Shown here one piece after another: positions 25,383 to 37,020 of a stretch of 64,000 nt of DNA. The notes below the pieces were generated by a model that was not told the DNA's origin, did no database searches, and saw nothing but the letters and a program-made list of their open reading frames with translations. This DNA is from Homalodisca vitripennis (taxonomy: Eukaryota; Arthropoda; Insecta; Hemiptera; Cicadellidae), in the NCBI RefSeq assembly GCF_021130785.1, contig NC_060214.1, positions 108,827,001 through 108,891,000 on the forward strand, read 5' to 3'. The first letter of the stretch is position 1; each line of letters begins with the position of its first letter. The position numbers were made by a program, and so were the translations under genes.

Positions 25383-26138
25383 GGTAAATTTTCTTTTGGA
25401 ATAAAAATATTTAAGTTTATATGGTCAAAAATTAATGTATACTATAAATAGCACGTATTTGTTACATTTCTCTATGTGTAACCTGTGCAATATGTTTCTA
25501 AAGGGGGTCTGCAATATCAACATGAGAATACCCCTCATGAGGTGCAATGTGCCTCTTTTGATTGCAAGAAATTTTACGTAACAATTCAAAAAAAAAGGGG
25601 ATAACAGGATTTTAGATACTTCATCTTTGTAACTGGTTATTAAATAACTATTGGCAAATTACTGAAATCCCTGTTATATTTTACAAATCTTCCATTATCA
25701 ATAACAAAATGTTTGTAGAGATTAAAACTAAATTAAAAAAATTTATTAGCGACCTTATCTCAGCAATCGATTTGAGACCCTGAGGGGTAGACGAGGGGAA
25801 ATACAAGCTGGCCAAATTATAAAGTGATTGTTTTTGGATTCAGCATATGGAAAAAGAAAACACAAAAAATCCCAGATTTGATTGAGAGTTTGAGCAATTA
25901 GTATAGAAAAGGGGAAGAACGAAAGCTGATGCATGTATAGTGATAATGTAGAAGATAGAGGGAGTTATGATGAAAAAATATAGAAACCAAAAGGGCGGTG
26001 GGCTGGAAAACACGAATGTAGCAAGTAGTTTACTAGACAAAGGTGAAGAAGAGAACATAGCATACAATACAAAAGAATTTTATCATAAATCGAGGTTTCT
26101 TTGTTTAGAGTTTGTTATTGACGATGAAAAGTTTGCAA
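25383..26138. other. Non-coding intronic stretch
   Basis: Nothing recognised; purine-rich on the plus strand in its second half. Confidence 0.4.
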
Positions 26139-26545
26139 GGATAACAGGATTTCGGAATTTGCCATAGTTATAGGTTATAAAAGGTATAACATAACATTTC
26201 GAGGTTTGGAATCTATCCTCTTCTTTGTGGGGGAGGTATTATGATGACACTACGCGGTGCCGATGACAGAGCCGACATCGCCATTCTTGTTAGTATCCCA
26301 CTGTAGTTAGTGCTAGTGTGATGTGTGATTGTGATCCTTGTACATGTGATTTGTGCTCGGGACTTGCAGCCTGTGCAGTGACAATGCCTGGACTGGACCC
26401 CAAGCAGCTTCTGAGTATGTTTAAACCCTTTTCTTTCCCTTCTTTCTGTTCGTTATTTTTGTATGTATTAATACCTCCCCCACCTGACGAAGAGGATAGA
26501 TTCAAATCCACAAAACGTTGTGTTATACCTGTTATAACCAATCAA
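26139..26545. mobile_element. Fold-back element, diverged relative of the 50715 family
   Basis: Left arm (about 26139-26245) and right arm (about 26471-26545) are imperfect reverse complements: GGTATAACATAACATTTCGA, ATCTATCCTCTTC and GGGGGAGGTAT reappear inverted. The left end GGATAACAGGATTTCGGAAT resembles the ends of the 50715-51252 element. The right arm carries the hammerhead-like core. The 230-bp loop holds a Cys-rich open frame I consider chance. Confidence 0.6.
26484..26516 (+). ncRNA. Hammerhead-like core, diverged copy
   Basis: CTGACGA, then GAGGAT-AGATTCAA-ATCCAC (five of six stem pairs), then AAAAC where GAAAC is expected. The stem differs from the 51154 copy at both sides of three pairs, preserving pairing. 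Confidence 0.35.
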
Positions 26546-26639
26546 CGGTTGTCATATAAAGATTCACTCCAAATATTACCACCTGTTTGGGGTAAACAGC
26601 AAAAAAAGGAGAGTATTAATACAAAGTAAAAAATACCGG

Positions 26640-27260
26640 GAATGACGGAAGTTCATGAGATACTGAAGAAAGGCATGGAAGAAAGTAGATAAGCTACGGG
26701 AAATGAGCACAAAAATATGGGAAAGAGAAGAGATGCAGACTGAATGGTAGGATTCAATAGTTGTAGTAATCATACATAAAAAAAATGAAGAATTCAGTAA
26801 TTTTAGAGAGGCTTTATTACTCAGTCTTCCTTACAAACCTCAAAAATGATTCTGCAAAATCCCTGTCACACAAAACAGAATTAAGTCTAAATAAAACAAT
26901 AATATGCCAAGTTTTGCTGCACGGATCTGAAACTTGGTAAGTAAAGAAGAACAAAAATTAACAGTATTTGAGAATAGTGTTGCAGAAAATTCTTGTATAT
27001 GGCCTGACATACGAAGAAGTTGAATAGAGTAGAAAGCATAGCCGGGAAATCAAGTATCTTTACTAGGTAATGACATAGTGAGTGGGGAAAGTAGAAAAAA
27101 ATCAAATGGACTGGACATATACTGAGACAAGGAGAGGAATGTCGACTAAAACAGCACAAAAAAAGAAATCCTGAAGGAAGGTAACCTTGAGGAAGGCCAA
27201 GTTAGAGATGATGGATGTAATTGGAGCTACAGAAGATTAGTCAAGATGGAAGGCATGTTG
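26640..27260 (+). pseudogene. RTE/BovB-like LINE remnant
   Basis: Broken plus-strand frames read IWEREEMQTEW, then IHKK, NFREALLLSLPYK, later ICQVLLHGSETW, IKWTGHILRQGEE and a GRP-rich tail. The order (pre-palm PIHKKGD-like block, LYGSETW block, WxGHILRM-like block) is that of RTE/CR1-group LINE proteins. Many stops make it a fossil, lying downstream of terminal exon B in gene orientation. Confidence 0.7.
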
Positions 27261-27784
27261 GTGCAGCCAAATATCAACTCGGGTATTAATTGCCCTGGGA
27301 GTAAGTAATCTGAATATATCTGTAGTAACAATTTCTAAAACTAACTAAATTTATTAAAATTTGAGTAACAACTTTGTAGAATAGTAAATGAACAAAAGTT
27401 AATGTTTGAACAATAAGAAATTATGTTATAATTTTAATTAAAATTTACACGATAAACTGGATGTTCCCTATGGTGGCCATTTAATACGATACTCCCTGGC
27501 ACATTTACCTTGTACAGTATATAAATTATTTTCTACAGAATAATATTGTACCTGTCCAAAGAGTTTAATACATCTGAAGAAGCAGATCTATAATTATAAC
27601 CAGTTAAAATGCAACTAACAGACAGAAATGGAAAATTTACAAATAAATGAAACTAATGTAAAAATTATAGATATCCAAATCTGTGCTGTATGAAATTTAT
27701 ACAATTTATTTCCATATATTATAGAAAATCAAAGGGTGACTGATCATTTCAAAGATGAAGAAGCTAAATTCAAATTAAGAATGG
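27261..27784. other. Non-coding stretch with possible exon B poly(A) signal
   Basis: AT-rich; no exon. Holds the minus-strand AATAAA noted for terminal exon B. Confidence 0.4.
27705..27710 (-). terminator. Possible poly(A) hexamer for terminal exon B
   Basis: AATAAA on the minus strand about 300 bases after the stop of terminal exon B. If used, the 3' UTR would contain the 65-bp-arm hairpin at 27785-27935. Confidence 0.4.
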
Positions 27785-27935
27785 ATTATAGGTCAATATG
27801 AGAAATAATTACTTTTCTATTTTGACATTCATTATAAATTAGTGGCCACAGTATTTTGTAATTAATTTAAGTGGCCACTAATTTATAATCAATGTCAAAG
27901 TAGAAAAGTAATTATTTCTCATATTGACCTATAAT
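27785..27935. mobile_element. Hairpin MITE-like inverted repeat after terminal exon B
   Basis: Arms of 65 bp, nearly perfect (inner ends GTGGCCAC, outer ends ATTATAGGTCAATATGAG), around a 21-bp loop. It starts 75 bp after the stop of terminal exon B, so it would probably be in that 3' UTR and fold into a long double-stranded stem. Confidence 0.8.
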
Positions 27936-28009
27936 TAATTACAAAACACTATCTACAATTTTAATAAAATTAAAGCTCACAACACAGCATGTACTTTTCA
28001 ATAATGAGA

Positions 28010-29426
28010 TTAAATATGAGATAATGAATGATTCCTAAGATCCTCCATTGTCTCAAATAATTCTGAACACGGGCACATAAAAGCTTCATCTTCAGAATAA
28101 TCTGTATCTTCTAAAAGGACAATTTTATAAGGATTTTCTGAATCATTAGATAATACATTTTCTTTAAAAGCTCTATCTAAGTTATCAAGAATTATATTTT
28201 CTTTACAATCGCCATCTGAATTATCAGATGACGTATTTTTACTGGTTTTCGCACCATCACAAACAACTTCCCTACCACTGGTGTCTGCTAAATTCGTATT
28301 AACATCCGAGGGTCCATCGGTTTTTGTCAGAGATTCTTCTGCTCTATTGCGGTTTCTTGATAATGCTTTGTTAAGCATATCATACTGGCCAATCTGGACC
28401 GTTGCATTGCGAGTATTACTAGGTTTAATATGGCTCATTATGTGGCACGTCAATTCTTTTGCACAAGATACAGTCTTTTTACAAATTTCACAAAGAGTCT
28501 TCTTGAGAGATTTTATGTGGTCTCTGAAAATGTGCAACTTGAGAGAAGTGATCTCTAGGAAACCCCTTGAACAAATGGGGCAATAATTGACCTGTAATTT
28601 TTCTACCCTTATACTACAACTACGCACGCTGGATACAGTAGACTTACTGTTATTCTGTTCAGAGACTTCGGTATTGGTTGTGCGAGTTACAGGTAGTGCA
28701 CTATTTGAATTATCCCCGCCTGGAGAAACTTCCACGTGATGAAGCATTATGTGATTAGATAATACCTTAGAGTTGGGTTTAATTTCTTGACAGACTTGAC
28801 ACTTGAAGACACTGAGTTCTTTAATGTGATTATCCAAATGCACAGTGAGGTTAAATTTTGAAACGCACTTCTGTGAACAAATTGGACAAACAACTTCTTG
28901 AGCACTGTGATTATACCTGTGCTTAATGAGAGTTCTTTTGTCTTTAAATGATTTAGGACACAAATTACAATTGTACTTGTGCATACTTAAGGTGTGTTCT
29001 ACTAATTTATCAATTGAAGGAAATGTTAAGTTGCATTTTTTACACACTTTCTTGGGGTGCTTTGATTTACACATGCTACATCTCGTTCTTTTTTTAAAAT
29101 GAACACACTGATGTCTTTCAAAATCTTCGGTAGTTCTAAAATAAAAACTGCAATTCACACATTTTAAGCTCTCATTGAACTGCACGGACATCATTTCACA
29201 TTCCTTCACACTTTCATTCGACTTAGTCTTGTTCTCTTGAAACTTGGTGGAAGGTCTGGGTGACAGAAACATTATGTTAACACCCATACCGAAGTGGAAT
29301 ACCATGTGATTATTCTCCTCCAATTCGGTTTCGAACACCGCTGCACATAAATTACAACGGTGCTTACCCCTTATGGTTTTAGGTAAAGTTCCATTTTGTA
29401 AATCTCCAACTGTTTCTTTTCTCATA
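28010..29426 (-). CDS. Terminal exon B: about nine C2H2 fingers
   Basis: A 471-codon terminal exon after a TTCTTTTACAG acceptor, in the phase that exon 1 and exon 2 deliver. The first residues are MRKETVGDLQ; the Met may be internal rather than a start. Fingers begin HRCNLC, LKCVNC, CKKCNLTF, YNCNLC, VVCPIC and FKCQVC, followed by the paired module NYCPIC...RDH and LCEIC...H. An acidic, Asn/Asp-rich linker precedes the last finger, which has an irregular C-x-C pair (FMCPCSELF) and ends SLSHI before TAA. Joined to exon 2 it does not supply the missing histidine pair of the split finger, so it may be spliced to exon 1 directly or make an isoform with a half finger. A separate gene with an unseen 5' exon remains possible. 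Confidence 0.8.
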
Positions 29427-30954
29427 CTGTAAAAGAATAAATAAGTAATTGACATTTGATCCAAGATCATGTTTAATTTTTGAAGCAATATTTTTAAAAT
29501 TTACAACTATAACAAACACAATCTTTCTACTTGTATAAATAATCAAGTTCAAGAAATAGACTTCATTATAGATGCAGAAATAAATGAAAAGGAGTGGAAT
29601 ATGATGGATTTCAAAATAGATGCCATATATCAGATTCATCTTAGTGAAAGAGAAATTTTACACTTTTTTGTTTTTAATTCCCGCATTTGTGGCAAAAAAG
29701 GGTTCCTAGCATAAATCTTAAATTGTCAAGACTTACTTTGAAAATTGTAGGAGTTATTAGTTTTATTATGCAGAGTTATATATAAGGGCTCATATATCGT
29801 CAACAACCATAAAAATGCAAGACAGCGAAAAAAATCTTTTAAACACATACAACTGAAATTTATTTTTCCTATGAAGCACAGGTAGTATTAACTTGTTTCA
29901 TGTAACATTTTTGGGTGGTCGTAAATGACAATAAAGCGAGAGATATAGGACCATAGACATTTACGCTTGTCTGGTACAGTCCAGTAAACTGAACAGTGAC
30001 ATGTAATGGGTTAAATCTATGTTCAACAAAATTGCTAATTGAAAGAAATAAGATCCCAAGATAAAACTAAACTTACAGAAAAACATTAAGTGCAATAGAT
30101 AACAACAATAATTTATATAAACAATACAGCAATTAAAGCAAATAGTAGTACTAATATCAACAAGTTACTTCGTGAGAACATATGGTAACAAAAAGCTAAA
30201 ATTATTATAAATACAATCAATCACTTAATAAATATAAACTAAATAAATAAATTGTATCATCTACATGACCTAAGCAAGTTACATTACACGACATATCGTA
30301 GACCTTGAGATTTCAGATGAAAAAGATTTCCTAGACCACTCCTAAGAAGGAATTTTAATGTTTGGCGAGTTCTAATTAATATTACACATCTGGCAGATAC
30401 ACAGCAGTATCGCGGCAATCTACGTAAATCCTAAAACTAACTGCAAACAAAATACTATTTTTAAAAAATCTGACTATTCAAGTTTTTGAGTACATTTAGT
30501 GTTAATATAGACTTTTTTGTACAAAACAAAACAAAAATTATAAAAATTTGCCAATAAATAACAAAGTTATGACATTTTATACTAACCATATGCAAATTGC
30601 TAAAATAACATGCATTTTTGCACAACAACTGCACAAATATCTTTGACATTATTGACTAACATTCCAAAAAAAAAAGTCTGGCACTGAAAGAGTTAAAATA
30701 TTTACCATTTTGAATAGGTACTGTTTAAATCATCTTATTATTGAATTATTTGTATGATGTTACAGATTTTTGAAATTTATCATAAAAACTCGTTAAGAGG
30801 CAGCTGTAGTGAAATTACAGAGTTTTCTCCCACATGAACGATGAATGTTTTGCATTTTTACACTCTTATTTTTTATCCTAACATCAAAGGGAATGTCTTA
30901 TCTTAAATATATAATTATTATGCACCCAAACCTTGCTCCCTAAGAAATGTTTCA
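29427..30954. other. Intron stretch between terminal exons A and B
   Basis: No exon or clear repeat. A lone end-like sequence TAATGGGTTAAA at about 30006 resembles piggyBac-type ends, but no partner was found. Confidence 0.4.
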
Positions 30955-31190
30955 TACTTGCAGAGAATGAAACCTACACTGAAAGGAACAAGAACTGAGA
31001 CAGTTGAAGCCGTGACGCAAACTACGAACATGGTTTCTCAAGAGAACTTCCAACATTACTTTGACTAGAACAATTACAAATTTGTATAGAGCCGTGCAAA
31101 GATCACGAAATAAAAATAAAGAATGTTATAGCCTTAAACCGGTTATTGTTATCCAGTCCTTGTAGAAGTATATAACAATACAAGTGTAGA
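30955..31190 (+). pseudogene. Mariner-type transposase C-terminal fragment
   Basis: The frame RMKPTLKGTRTETVEAVTQT, then ENFQHYFD and a stop, matches the LKG-R-...-EAV...FQHCFDxW region at the end of mariner transposases. Terminal repeats were not found. A decayed partial copy. Confidence 0.55.
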
Positions 31191-31199
31191 CCAAAATGA

Positions 31200-32092
31200 C
31201 TAAATATTTTAATTTTTAATTAGTATATTCGTTTATTTTTTCATACAGTAAATCTAATTATTTTGTACACACCTGTGTTATTAATTTCAACTTGATATTT
31301 TATACTGTTTAAAATGGATGTTCAGCAAGGAAACTTAAATTCAATAAAATTCAAATTTAGTCACTTGACATTTTTTTGGTAATCTCTATATTTACAGCTG
31401 GATAGGGTAGTTGAATGATATAAAATAATCTCACAGTTGCTGAATAATCTATGTACAATATTTGACATTTTGGAGGCTGCTAGATTTATATAGAGCCATA
31501 GCAAGAAAAATTTGTCAATCTTCCTTACACAAAGTTCTTTTAAATATACTAACTGGGGCGTGAGTTAAAATTATGTTGTTTATGCTGCTCATTTAAGTGT
31601 TGGATACCAAAGTCCGTACATGTTTAATTTTTGACATAAAACATTTTCTGTTAACTTTAGTGTGTCCATAGCCACGTTTTTAGTGATTACATGACTTTAA
31701 GTACATGTTTAACTTTTAAATCTTAGTATTTTTTGACACCTTGAGAGTAGTACAAATTCTCAGGATGTAGTGTTTTTAAGTTTTTATTACATAACAAAGG
31801 CAAATTTCCAAAATCTGTTATTCTTCCAAAACATTCATCATCTATATTGAACATACATCATCTATATACAAAGAATACTCGAGTTAGTTTTCAGATAAAA
31901 GGAATTTAAATTCTTAATTCAAATACTCATATTCTTAGTTAAAAATCCAAAATTTGTTCACCCCAAACTCCACCAGACATGCTAACTGTGCTGGGATCGG
32001 GACACGAAGTGAGCAGGAAGATAAAAATTTGTACGTTTTGCAATATGAATGTGAATTAAACCCTTAATTGTATAACTAATACAATTAAATAT
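31200..32092. other. Non-coding intronic stretch
   Basis: Nothing recognised. Confidence 0.4.
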
Positions 32093-32094
32093 TA

Positions 32095-33287
32095 CGAGGG
32101 TTATTCAATAAGTATAAAACTTTGGTTACTTTATAACGTAGCCCCCACCAATACTTCTACACTTATTCTATCTCTCTGCTAATTTGTAAATTCCCTTGAC
32201 ACAAAATTCTTTGAGTTGATCTCAAAGGCAGTTTTACACCTGATTATTGACTACCCGCGTAGACCACTTTAAGAGGTCCAAACGAATGGAAGTCTGATGG
32301 GACAAGGTCAGGGTTATAGAGGGGATGTGGAACGATCTCCCACCCCAGTTTCTGAAGGTTTTCTTTAGTCAGTTGTGCCATATGTGGACAGGCATTGTCA
32401 TGAAGCAAAATCACATCTTCAACCAAGAATCCTCCGTGTTTCGTTCAAATGGCAGGTCTCTTATTTTGTTTATCAGCATGTCACTGTAGTACTGGCTGTT
32501 GATTGTTCTTTGGCTCTCAAGAAAATCATAATAAATTGGCCCCTGAAAATCCCAGAATACTGAAACATGACTTTATTGGCAGATGGCTAAATCATAATTT
32601 TTGCAAGTGGGAGAAGTCATATGCTTCCACTCAAGGTTCTGTCATTTTGCCTCTGGCTCATAGTGGTGGATCCATGTTTCATCACACCATACAATTCTTT
32701 TCAACAAACCTTCTCCTACAGTTGAATATCAATTTTTCAACTGTTGACTGATTTGAAGCTGGGTTTCTATGTGAGCGTCTGTGACTTGTCTGGGCACCCA
32801 TCTCGCACAGATTTTCTTGTAATGCAGCTTATTGTGAATAATTTTATGGATGGTTCCAACACTTGCGTTTATTTTTGCACTTATCAGTTCAACAGTGATA
32901 TTGTCCCGAATTATGTATCAATCACAACTATGATTGGTTGTCCACTGCATTGCTTGTCAGAAATGTTTGTATGGACACTTTGAAACGTTCAATAGATTCA
33001 AACAAATGTCTCCGTACACTGCTATCATTCTTTTGTGGATTTTACAACCTTTCCCACCTTCTGTGACTAAAAATCGAAACACAGGAAATTGATCTTGTAT
33101 GGTGCAATTCTTCAGCAAACTCACCATTGTTAACTAAGTAAAATTTAGGCTATGTTTACAAAATATGATTGAACAAATCCGGCATTATTGCGAGGTTGCC
33201 AACTTTATATCCTGAAAGTTTCATATGGATCAATTCAGCCGTTTTTGAGCAGTAGTAATTTGTCTCGCTACTACTTATTGACCCTCA
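32095..33287 (-). mobile_element. Degenerate mariner element
   Basis: Flanked by TA on both sides; left end CGAGGGTTATTCAATAAGTA and right end (inverted) TGAGGGTCAATAAGTAG are diverged terminal repeats. Length 1193 bp fits mariner. It contains a broken minus-strand transposase. Confidence 0.75.
32244..33127 (-). pseudogene. Mariner transposase pseudogene
   Basis: Starts MVSLLKNCTIQDQFPVFRFL, continues with a helix-turn-helix-like KIHKRMIAVYGD segment, then CDETWIHHYEPE around the first catalytic Asp/Glu region. The last open part has VILLHDNACPHMAQLT and YNPDLVPSDFHSF, the second and third Asp of the D,D34D triad. Several frameshifts and stops interrupt it, so it cannot make active transposase. 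Confidence 0.8.
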
Positions 33288-34205
33288 TATATCTTCAGGA
33301 AATTACACTATTTTAATGATTTATGACTCGAGAAAATTATATTTGTTAATAAAGTATTGTTTTTAATTTTCTATTTTATATAAAACGCACAACTCGTAAA
33401 CAATCTTATCTTAACAGTTTCACTCGATTGATCAATTTCTATAATTTTTTCTAATTTTCTTGCCTTGAAATTTATAGATAGTTTCCTTGAAATTAGATGA
33501 AAATCCTTGTCATCAGCCATTTCCTATTGGGCCTGATTATAAAATAACCACTTCAAATGTCTATAATTCCTCGTGGAGTAACCAAAAAAAACTATTTGTA
33601 CTTTTTTTGTCCTTAAAGGACTGTGACTATAATTTTTTTTATTACTCAACCCAAAATCAAGATGCACCATCTTAAGAAGACTCACAGAAATAAGGTTCAC
33701 TAAGGTTATTAGTACAAAAATCAAAGCTTAGGGAATTAATGTGTTATTTATGTTGCCAGTAGTTCTAAAAACTACTGAAATGATGTGGTGAGTGTGCATT
33801 TGCAAACTTTTACCATTTTAAGGAAGAAGAGAAAACAATGACTCTATTCTCATAAAATAAAAAATTGGATGGTTTTTTTTTTACTACAGCACAATTTCCA
33901 GATATGACCAAATTTGATTTTTCTATGTTATTAGTGTTAAATGTTTATTATTACTAGCAAGATTTTTTTAAGAAAGCAAATCTATGTAAAATATTTGGTT
34001 TATGGCCTACTTACTGTACTGTATTAAAATTTTAAATAAATGTCATGTAACAAAAACTAATAGAAATATTTCCTATACAACCTAAAAGGCAAAGTATTGG
34101 ATTATAAAGTAGCAAAACGAAACTTATTTCAAATAATAGTTTTTTTTTAGTATTTTTGGACACTTTTTCAAACTTAACACCTCTTCTAAATATCTGATAG
34201 AATAT
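33288..34205. other. Non-coding stretch downstream of terminal exon A
   Basis: Possible 3' UTR or intron; AT-rich and without recognised features. Confidence 0.4.
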
Positions 34206-34211
34206 TTTAAT
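34206..34211 (-). terminator. Possible poly(A) hexamer for terminal exon A
   Basis: ATTAAA on the minus strand about 85 bases after the stop of terminal exon A. It is a common variant signal; in AT-rich DNA such hexamers occur often by chance. Confidence 0.4.
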
Positions 34212-34295
34212 ACCGTTTTTAATTGTTTACATTGTGAAACAGACTATCATCTGACTTTGCCAAACTTAGATCAACACCTGACTAACAATCTATTG

Positions 34296-35838
34296 CTATA
34301 TATGTGTTCCCACATGGTTTAGAAGATCGTCCTGATTATAAAAGACCTCGGAACATAAAGAACAACACATCTCTTCAGAATCACTACTGGATGTAGATAA
34401 CTTAGTGTCTGCTTGTAGTTCTTTTGTCTCAACCTGATTTTTGTTACTATCTGTGTTCAATTGATCTTCATGTTCACTGTATACTCTTTTGTCAGAAGCA
34501 ACAATAACATTTTCTCTATTATCACTGTTTTTACAAATTACAGATACATTTTCCGTTCTTTCATTAAACTGTGGCTTTCCTTTTACACTTCTTAGGGAAG
34601 TGTTCATACGGCTATTTCTTCTCTTTGGAGTAAATCTTGCACTATTTTTTTCATCTGTTGTGTTTGGCATTAAGTTTTGTTCCATTTCTCCATCCCTCTT
34701 TCTATCACCCATTTCTTGAAATGACACTATTGTCGAATGTTCCTCTTGTATAACTTCAACTTTAGACGGATCAGTGCTCGCCCTCAAATCCACCGAATTC
34801 TCAAATGGCTTTCTCCTTTTAGGATGCAGTGGTTTCCTGAGCCTGATTATCCTCTTTGATAGCTTTTCCCGAGCACTAACATCGGCTTTTCTTTTGTATT
34901 TAATTCGCCCAACTGGTTTTATCTTCACTTCATCAGAGCATGAAGAAATACTGGATAGCAGACTGTTTTTATCTGAACAATTTCCAGCAGATTTGTCTTC
35001 ATCTTTTTCTTTCTGTTCCATATCTTTGGGTTTTAACAGTTTTTTTCTCTGAAAAGCTATCCTTTTACGTCTAAGTATTTTAGATGTCACTTGTTTGGAT
35101 TGTAATCCAAAATTCATTTTGTGTACATTTGTCTGTGTATGCCTCTTAATTTTAATCTTACTTTTGTGTAATTTCACACCTTCACCAGTTCCCTTTCCAC
35201 CGGTTGGGTTTATTATTTCGCATATGTTCTCAGACCCTTCACTCGGAAAGCTCTCAAATCGGTCGGTTCCATAATCGGGCTTGTTCACGTAAGCTCTAAG
35301 CTTGGAGAATCTATTGACAGACAATAAGTTGCTGCTGTGTACCTCCAAGTGGCTACACAGCATCTCAGCGTTGGGTTTCTCAGCCTCACACAGCTCACAG
35401 ATATACACTGAGTCTGTTTTGGACAAGTGGTTGTTCTGTAAGTGCAACCTCAATTTCTCTCTTTTGTCAAAGCATTCAACGCAAACAGGGCACCACAACT
35501 GGCTCTTGTTTCTGATGGTGAATCTATCGTTTAATAAAGTGCTGGAATAGTTATTTCTTTTAGGAATTTTTAACCGTATTGATACATTCTCTGACTGAAT
35601 ATTTTCATTCGGTTCATCTTCGACAGCTGACTCAGTTAGTTTACTTTCAGAGTGATAATCGGCGTAATGGATTTGTAAAAACAGCTCGCTTATAAAATCT
35701 TCATTGCATTTAGCGCAATGATATGGGGACTTGTTTGGATGTTTGATTGAAAAATGTTGATCCAACATGAGTTGATTAACAAAAACACCCTTGCAGATAC
35801 GGCACCTGAAGGTTGGGCTGCGGTGCAAGGCCTCGTGC
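34296..35838 (-). CDS. Terminal exon A: C2H2 fingers, completes the split finger
   Basis: A 513-codon terminal exon after a pyrimidine-rich TTTCTTTCCAG acceptor. Its first complete codons read HEALH; joined to exon 2 they give KLKRHEALH, completing a canonical C2H2 finger (C-x2-C-x12-H-x3-H). Next come fingers FRCRIC...H and YHCAKC...H, then the paired module LWCPVC...NNH and YICELC...H, a long basic/Ser-rich linker rich in Lys and Arg, and a last finger beginning CCSLC and ending HVGTHI before TAG. No AT-hook was seen. It lies 12 kb downstream of exon 2 and is the closest terminal exon. The perfect finger reconstruction makes this the best-supported splice partner of exon 2. Confidence 0.85.
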
Positions 35839-36910
35839 CTGGAAAGAAAAGAAATATTCACTCCAACAGTTTTCAATATTCAGTTACAATGCAGCACTTC
35901 GTTTTAGTTTCTTTTATTATGACTTTTTCTTATGTCAATTTTAGATTACACACATTACGGTTGTTTATTCACACAATCCATATACATCTGGTTTAGTTCT
36001 TATACATTCACACAGATTTCTTCATGGGGCACCGGGTATACACTTCTAACGTGTATTATGTAACATGTAAATCATTAAAATCGGCGAAAATGTCACTGTT
36101 GATTGAAGCCATTCCGGGCTAAGGGCACAACTTGTGTGTCCTACTGCTCGGAGTGGACCGGAGGCCAAAAGTCACACACACTACGTCCTCTATTCTGTGT
36201 TTAGCAATAACCATTGCATTTCTTGGTATTCCTGCTAGAATGCATTTGGATCACTCAGCATGGCTTGGTGCTCTGAGCTAGTAGAATAAGCTCGGATGTT
36301 CTGTTACATTAGTTTTGTCTGTAAATGGCAGTCAATCACGTCTTTTGTTCACTTCAACGTTTCAAATAAATGTGAGTAAGATATTTTGGTTTCCTATTTA
36401 TTAGCTCAGATTCATTCATGTAACAGATGTAGTAGAATAGAAACTAGTGCAATAAAGAATTTCCGTGGACTGCCGCAAACGGTTAAAACACATATAACTC
36501 CAATTTGTTAATTTCTAAACAAAGCATTGAAAAACTTCCTTTAAGTATACTTCTTTTTCAAGAACATATTTCATTAGAATTCAGCCTACATGCTTTACCT
36601 CCAAAATAATTTATAGTATATTTTGGAAATGATACTGTACTCTTAAAGAAATCGTAGTACTAACGGTCAGCATTTTGGAAAATTTAAATATCCTCACCAA
36701 TCATAACCACCCACACCAAAAGGTCACACACCACACCATTTGAAAGTGTATTAACATATTTGCTTACTGACAGACTGGAGACAAAGATTTAAAATTATTA
36801 GATGGCTTTTCGTGATAGAAGGTCTTTATACAGTACTGTATGTCTCGTCCAAAGCTATGAATCGTCTCCAATTTTCACGTAGAAGAGTGTGGCTGCTTGC
36901 TACAATAGTA
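35839..36910. other. Intron stretch upstream of terminal exon A
   Basis: Pyrimidine-rich acceptor tract at its left edge (minus-strand reading); otherwise unrecognised. Confidence 0.4.
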
Positions 36911-37020
36911 TTGTGAAGGAAACAGGATTTTTCCGGACATTTGCCATCGTTCAGTGAAACAATAAATCAGTAACACTACGTTTCGAGATCTGCAATCTGA
37001 TCTCTTCTTCAGGTAAAGAA
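36911..37020 (-). repeat. Solo arm of the hammerhead-bearing fold-back family
   Basis: About 105 bp nearly identical to the left arm of the element at 50715-51252, from TGAAGGAAACAGGATTTTTC to CTTCAGGTAA. No inverted partner is present, so it is a solo or truncated copy. A weak further relative lies at about 37261-37305. Confidence 0.8.
36980..37012 (-). ncRNA. Hammerhead-like core in the solo arm
   Basis: On the minus strand: CTGAAGA, a 6-bp stem GAGATC/GATCTC around an 8-base loop, then GAAAC, identical to the 51154 copy. Confidence 0.4.

Noticed and set aside
26318..26629. Cys-rich small open frame (MCDCDPCTCDLC start)
   Set aside because: It sits in the loop and right arm of a fold-back element, has no signal peptide and no conserved spacing I recognise; composition is likely chance.
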